Source: Nocardioides palaemonis
GTDB taxonomy: Bacteria; Actinomycetota; Actinomycetes; Propionibacteriales; Nocardioidaceae
Direction: 5' to 3'
Length of the DNA stretch: 64,000 nt
NCBI RefSeq assembly: GCF_018275325.1
Contig: NZ_JAGVQR010000001.1
Coordinates: 930,001-994,000 of the forward strand
Part shown: piece after piece, positions 60,162-64,000 of the stretch
How positions within the stretch are numbered: the first letter of the stretch is position 1
Layout: each line of letters starts with the position of its first letter
Notes under the pieces: generated by a model
Database searches by the model: none
Told to the model about the DNA's origin: nothing
Seen by the model: only the letters and a program-made list of their open reading frames with translations
Translations under genes and position numbers: made by a program

Positions 60162-61144
60162 GTGACCAGCGAACTACGGCTCCGCCGCGACGTCGACGCG
60201 CTCTGCCTGACACCGCGGCACCGCGATGTCCCCGGCAGCCTCGCGGCCGCCCGGGCGCACTGCCGCGCCCAGCTCGAGGAGGCCGGCTGGACCGTCGAGG
60301 AGCGGACCTTCCGGCCACGCCCGGCGCTACGGCTCTCGGACGCGGGTCACCCCGTCTCGCCCCTGGCGATGCGCTGGATGTCCGACCTCGAGGGCGTCAA
60401 CCTGCTCGCGACGCCAGCGGGTCATGCAGGCCACCAGGCCGGCGACATCCTGCTCGTCGCGCACCTGGACACCGTGCGCTGCAGTGCGGGTGCGGACGAC
60501 AACGCATCCGGGGTCGCCGTGGTCCTCGCGAGGTGGCCCGCCAGCTGCGGTCGCGCGACCACCGCGTGGCGATCGCGATCGTCGACATCGAGGAACTGTG
60601 GCACCTGGGCGCCCGTGAGCTCGCCCGCACGCTCCCGCGCCCGGGCCTGGTGGTCTGCCTCGACGCCGTCGGCTTCTTCGACGAACGTCCGCGGACCCAG
60701 CGCCTCCCCGCCGGCCTCGGCCTGAGGTTCCCGGCACTGGCCCGCCAGCTGCGCATGAGCAAACGCCGCGGCAACTTCCTGTTGGCCGTCCACCGCGGAT
60801 CCTCGGCGGCCTTCGTGACCTCCTGGAGGCGCGCGGCCGAGGCAGCCGGCCTGCCGGCCGCCCAGCTGCGCGACCCGCGCTGGAACGGCCGTGGCCCGCG
60901 GATCACGCACTGGGTCAACCCACTCCTGATGGTTCTCGACCGGTCCGACCACGAGCCCTTCTGGCGCCGCAGCATCCCCGCCGTCCTGCTCACCGGCACC
61001 GCGACTCTCCGCAGCCCGTACTACCACCGCGACTCCGACACCCCAGAAACCCTCGACTACGTCCGGCTCGCCCAGGTCGCCGACTCCCTGGCAGCCACGC
61101 TCGCCGGCGAACCGGTCGAGCTCGGCCTGGCTCAGCGGCCCTAG
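60162..61144 (+). pseudogene. M28-family-like metallopeptidase, one-base frameshift
   Basis: GTG 60162 starts the first part (DILLVAHLDTVRCSAGADDN, ASGVAVVLA), and a second frame continues with VARQLRSRDHRVAIAIVDIE, ELWHLGARELARTLPRPGLV and YYHRDSDTPETLDYVRLAQV. One missing base in CTCGCGAGGTGG (about 60528-60539) explains the break. Restored, it is about 326 residues with all expected zinc ligands: His in AHLD, Asp in ADDN, Glu pair in IEEL, and His in YYHRDSDT. No signal peptide, so a cytoplasmic aminopeptidase-type enzyme. It may be a sequencing error, because both halves are otherwise intact. Confidence 0.75.
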
Positions 61145-61410
61145 CCGACCTGGCCGGTCCAGTTCGGGTCGACCGGGACCGGGATCAGGTCCTCGACCGG
61201 AAGCCAGTCCATCTTCACGACCGGCTTGAGCGCGGCGTCGTCGTGCCAGACCACGAGGGCCTCCCAACGCCGGCCTTCGCGCTTCCAGTCGAGGATGAGA
61301 CCGCGGGACGGCTTGAGTCGGCCGGTGTTGCGGATCAGTACGAACCGGACGTCGCCGTATGGCCGCCACGCGTCGTTCTTCGGCGGGTTGGCAGACACGT
61401 CGGCGCTCAC
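61141..61410 (-). CDS. Small protein, tandem paralogue B
   Basis: GTG 61410 overlaps the stop of the next gene upstream on the strand (GTGA). The 89 residues (FVLIRNTGRLKPSRGLILDW, KREGRRWEALVVWHDDAALK, VVKMDWLPVEDLIPV) align with paralogue A over the last 55 residues: PxxGLxLxWxRxGRxWExxVV, then WxPxxxL. It looks like a small SH3-like beta barrel. Function unknown. Confidence 0.65.
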   Translation of the reverse strand: MSADVSANPPKNDAWRPYGDVRFVLIRNTGRLKPSRGLILDWKREGRRWEALVVWHDDAALKPVVKMDWLPVEDLIPVPVDPNWTGQVG

Positions 61411-61691
61411 TCGGTAGTGAGGAGCTCGGCCGGGATCCACTCCTCGACGGTCGCCCACCGCCCCGGGCGCAGCTGTGCGACGTACACGACCCTGCCCTCC
61501 CACAGGCGGCCAGCTCGGCGCCACTCCAACAGCAGGCCCGGCCGCGGCTGCGAGGCGTCGACGGGAAGGCTCACCCAGCAGTGCCGGCCCGGATGCTCCG
61601 GGCCGCTCGTCGAGTGCTCCTGCGGCGCCTGGTCGACGCGGACGCGGTCCTTCAACGGGATGCCTGCCCCGCGCCCGTACCCGCCCGCCAT
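61407..61691 (-). CDS. Small protein, tandem paralogue A
   Basis: The 94-residue protein starts at ATG 61691. The N-terminal 35 residues are polar and specific to this copy; the rest (WVSLPVDASQPRPGLLLEWR, RAGRLWEGRVVYVAQLRPGR, WATVEEWIPAELLTTE) is paralogous to the following gene. Two different but related subunits encoded with a 4-base overlap suggest a heterodimer. Confidence 0.65.
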   Translation of the reverse strand: MAGGYGRGAGIPLKDRVRVDQAPQEHSTSGPEHPGRHCWVSLPVDASQPRPGLLLEWRRAGRLWEGRVVYVAQLRPGRWATVEEWIPAELLTTE

Positions 61692-61755
61692 GGCTCCAAG
61701 GATAGAACAAGTGTTCGAGCGCTCCCGTGGGGTGAGGCTGCCCTGGGCAGAAGGC

Positions 61756-62172
61756 CTAGGCGGCGGCGGTCGAAGTCAGCGTGAGAAATGAGACGACGGG
61801 ATGCTCCGGGTCGTTGTACCAAGTCACCTCGAACCCGCCGGCGTACGCAGCCCAGCAGTCTTCCGCTGTTGGTATCGGGGTTGCTCCCCACATGGCCTGC
61901 AACGGCTCGCGCATACCTGGGGCCCGATACGTTGCGGACGCCTCCGAGATCAGTTGGTTGAGCAGTACGCGATGTGCATGTCCAGGCGGCAGTCGGTCGA
62001 GGATCGCTGCCTGCCACGCGGCCGCGAAGTCTTCGGTCGCGCGCACCACCGGCTCGCGGTGGCGGGTGACTTCGGCGACGTCGAGAGGAAGCAGCACGTG
62101 CAGCCCGGACCTCGCTTGAAGTCGTGCAGCAGCAAGGCGACCTCGTGTCACCCACAGGTCCGGCCGCACCAT
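61756..62172 (-). CDS. Third gene of the Xre-RES operon, unknown
   Basis: ATG 62172 shares its A with the stop codon of the RES gene, so translation is coupled. The 138-residue product reads LHVLLPLDVAEVTRHREPVV, RATEDFAAAWQAAILDRLPP, GHAHRVLLNQLISEASATYR and ends WYNDPEHPVVSFLTLTS. Helical in the middle with beta strands near the end; no known motif. Such a third partner is not a standard part of RES-Xre pairs. Confidence 0.6.
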   Translation of the reverse strand: MVRPDLWVTRGRLAAARLQARSGLHVLLPLDVAEVTRHREPVVRATEDFAAAWQAAILDRLPPGHAHRVLLNQLISEASATYRAPGMREPLQAMWGATPIPTAEDCWAAYAGGFEVTWYNDPEHPVVSFLTLTSTAAA

Positions 62173-62879
62173 CAGGCCGCATCCCAGCTGAGGCCGAGGA
62201 TCCGGAAGGCCTCCTGGAGGTCAGGGTGCTCGGGGGAGAGGGCGTGGTGCTCGATCGAGTCGAGGGTCCGGCTGATCGAGGGATCCTCGGCTCGCTCGAA
62301 CACCGCCCACAGCGTGAGGTCGTCGCCGTGCCGGGAGGCGAACGTGACGCCGTCGAGCTCGGTGGTCGCATGCAGATAGGTCGCCACCGACTGAGTAAGC
62401 GCTCGCGGGCGCCCGTCCTTGAGCGCCGCCGCGTCGAAGTCGTGCAGGTTCAGCAGGTGCGCGAGGGCAACGAACTGCGGCCGCAAGGCCGCAATGGACT
62501 CCGCGGCGGTCACCGCGCAGAACCGACCCGACAGCGTCGCGCTCGCTGCCGACCGCGGCTCGAGCCACGAGTAGGAGATCTCGCCCGCCGTCGCGGTCGG
62601 ATGCATCGCGGCGTCCTCGTCGTCCTCCTCGATGTCGTCGAGCTCGAGCACGAGGGTCGGGTCGGGCCGGAAGCCGGCGAGGACCTCGAGCAGGCAGGCA
62701 AGGAGGGTGGATCCGGCGTAGATGGTGCGGAAGTTGCCCTGCCGGTCATCCCAGCGCCCGTGGAACCTGCCATCGGCGCCGGCCCACTCCCATCCCGACC
62801 AAGCCCAGGGCTCCGGCTTGAAGCCGACGCGCCAGACCTGCTCGGCCGCGTCGACGACCAGCTGAGGTGCCTCGGTCAC
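62172..62879 (-). CDS. RES-domain toxin (NAD-degrading type)
   Basis: I start at GTG 62879, seven bases after the antitoxin stop. The 235-residue protein has VWRVGFKPEPWAWSGWEWAG (conserved Arg), RFHGRWDDRQGNFRTIYAGS (Tyr) and LLACLLEVLAGFRPDPTLVL (Glu), the three blocks that define the ADP-ribosyltransferase-like RES domain. RES toxins of known TA systems deplete NAD. It is paired with an Xre/MbcA-like gene upstream. The C-terminal part (LTQSVATYLHATTELDGVTF, ASRHGDDLTLWAVFERAED) fits the rest of the fold. Confidence 0.82.
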   Translation of the reverse strand: MTEAPQLVVDAAEQVWRVGFKPEPWAWSGWEWAGADGRFHGRWDDRQGNFRTIYAGSTLLACLLEVLAGFRPDPTLVLELDDIEEDDEDAAMHPTATAGEISYSWLEPRSAASATLSGRFCAVTAAESIAALRPQFVALAHLLNLHDFDAAALKDGRPRALTQSVATYLHATTELDGVTFASRHGDDLTLWAVFERAEDPSISRTLDSIEHHALSPEHPDLQEAFRILGLSWDAA

Positions 62880-62886
62880 CAGCGAG

Positions 62887-63288
62887 TCACCCGGCCGCAG
62901 CGAACGCGCGCGCGGCCGCCAGGACCTCGGGGCCGACCTGCTCCAGGTCACCCTCACGCAGCAGCCGGGCCGGCGCGACGTCGTCGAGGCGCGGGTTCAT
63001 GCCCTGGAACCACGCCTGGACGACCGCGGCCGAGTCCTTCTCGCGCAGCAGAGCCGCGATCCGGTACGCCATCCGCAGCCGGTTGACCACCTCCGTCGAC
63101 GGGGTCCGTGCGTCGGCCGAGTCGGCCCACTGGCGCACGGCGCGGGTCTCCTGGACCGAGCCCAAGTAGGCCACGAGCTTGGCTCCGAGCAGGTCGCGCA
63201 GCCGCTCGACGAGCTCCGGCGTGGGCAGCCGCACCGACTCCTCGTAGGCGCGAAGGTCGCCGCGGGCGATGGTCGACTGAGTGCTCAT
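62887..63288 (-). CDS. Xre/MbcA/ParS-type antitoxin of the RES system
   Basis: ATG 63288 is the best start. The 133-residue protein has an N-terminal helical DNA-binding part (TPELVERLRDLLGAKLVAYL, GSVQETRAVRQWADSADART, STEVVNRLRMAYRIAALLRE) and the toxin-binding C-terminal domain KDSAAVVQAWFQGMNPRLDD, VAPARLLREGDLEQVGPEVL. This is the usual partner of RES toxins. It probably represses the operon through the dyads just upstream. Confidence 0.82.
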   Translation of the reverse strand: MSTQSTIARGDLRAYEESVRLPTPELVERLRDLLGAKLVAYLGSVQETRAVRQWADSADARTPSTEVVNRLRMAYRIAALLREKDSAAVVQAWFQGMNPRLDDVAPARLLREGDLEQVGPEVLAAARAFAAAG

Positions 63289-63339
63289 ACCTGCAGTGTG
63301 CCACCGTCTGCAGCGCAATCCAATAGTGAATCGCGGGCG

Positions 63340-63381
63340 AAATCACAGGCTAAATCACACCGCCGATAACATAGACTATGT
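63340..63381. promoter_or_regulatory. AT-rich promoter/operator of the Xre-RES operon
   Basis: AAATCACA occurs twice 12 bases apart (63340, 63352), followed by the perfect palindrome ACATAGACTATGT (63369-63381). The stretch is clearly less GC-rich than its surroundings and lies 52-93 bases upstream of the antitoxin start. Confidence 0.55.
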
Positions 63382-64000
63382 CAGTCCGAACTCGGTGGGA
63401 ATTGGCTTCCGCCAGTCTCCACCAGCGCCGCGTGATCATGCGACGGCGTGCATTCGTGATTTCGGCCAATGAAGCCGGACGTCGTTGGTCGCGGCCCTCT
63501 CCCCAACCAGACGCGGTCGTCACGAGCACTGGCGAGCGGCTCGGGATGTAGCGACGAGCAGGTCGTGCGGAGTCTCCGGCCTCTCGCGGCCGCCGGGTCC
63601 GTCGAGCCGATGGGCTCGGGATACAGGCGCGTGCGGGGCTTGAGCGGATGTCGGGCGTGCGCGCCTCCGGGCGAAGGTCGGCGATTGGTAGCAAGGTGTC
63701 GGCCAGGTGCTGCGCTACTCGACCTGCTGCGACGCCGCAGCGGTCGTGCTTCTGAGGCCTCCGCGGGCCCTCTCGGACGGCAAGGAGTAGTCAGCGCGGC
63801 TGATCGTCGAGTTGGAGTCCTTCCGAGGCTGCGTACACCTCCAGTGCACCTAAGCTAAGAGCCTCGGCCGAAACGACTTGGCCGTCGAGGACCTCAACTA
63901 CGACCAGGCGTTCGCGGCCGCGCGGCGTCGCGTGCCTGAGGGGTGGCGGATCATCGCGCTGCGCGTTGAGCGGAATCATTCGCCACGGGTTGATCGCTGA
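63382..64000. other. Right end of window without confident gene
   Basis: No convincing gene. Near the end both strands are open: plus reads DLNYDQAFAAARRRVPEGWR to a stop at 64000, minus has a 62-codon ATG frame at 63979-63791. I cannot decide which, if either, is real. Confidence 0.3.

Noticed and set aside
63469-63858. A 129-codon plus-strand frame near the window end
   Set aside because: Arg/Gly/Ser-rich translation typical of non-coding high-GC DNA; no motif or ribosome binding site.

Overview
This is high-GC DNA with many GTG starts, ATGA/GTGA gene overlaps and actinobacterial families (DUF4192, GlxA-type AraC regulators, paired SMR pumps, MobF relaxase fused to a primase). A Nocardioides-like actinobacterium is the best guess from gene content; this is inference, since no rRNA or core marker gene lies in the window.

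Layout. (1) 0-6.2 kb: an envelope/stress cluster (channel-like membrane protein, PRC-barrel/DUF2382 protein, TetR regulator, YtxH-like protein, collapsed holin/DUF3618 remnant, YihY/BrkB protein, small membrane proteins). (2) 6.2-18.1 kb: an accessory patchwork of solitary genes: GyrI-like protein, tyrosine phosphatase-like protein, NAD epimerase, Abi-like protein, a solitary serine recombinase, a TetR-SMR-SMR efflux operon with a clear operator, a perfectly tandem-duplicated glyoxalase gene, a GlxA regulator beside a monooxygenase-like gene, and a tRNA 3'-end fragment. A family of short GC-rich palindromic repeats (REP-like) is scattered here and at 35-43 kb, and sits at the breakpoints of two segmental duplications. 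(3) 18.1-29.7 kb: a lower meta-cleavage (2-hydroxymuconate) catabolic island: hydratase, acetaldehyde dehydrogenase and aldolase on one strand; semialdehyde dehydrogenase, tautomerase and decarboxylase on the other; then a NitT/TauT-type ABC importer, a ring-fission-product hydrolase and two IclR regulators. Together these would take 2-hydroxymuconic semialdehyde or an analogue to pyruvate and acetyl-CoA; no ring-cleavage dioxygenase is present. (4) 29.7-43.2 kb: a mobile-element-rich zone with an intact ISL3-type IS (8-bp target duplication), an IS3-type IS that cuts off the 5' end of a formaldehyde-dehydrogenase-like gene, a frameshifted second copy of the serine recombinase, two copies of a small toxin-antitoxin locus and a broken HigA-like antitoxin.

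(5) 43.3-63.4 kb: part of a conjugative or mobilisable element. It has a 1982-residue relaxase-helicase-primase, a likely oriT region, a divergently transcribed small gene plus HNH-like gene, a run of five overlapping small genes, DUF932 and ParB-like proteins, then an ssb - DUF4192 - small ORF - dprA operon, a frameshifted M28 peptidase, two tandem paralogous small proteins and an Xre-RES toxin-antitoxin operon with a third gene attached. No type IV secretion gene is visible, so the element either continues outside the window or is mobilised in trans.

Several genes carry single indels (eamA-like, higA-like, M28 peptidase, second recombinase). Some are in homopolymer runs and could be assembly errors. 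Starts were chosen from ribosome binding sites, overlaps and domain boundaries; family calls rest on motifs read by eye, not on database searches.
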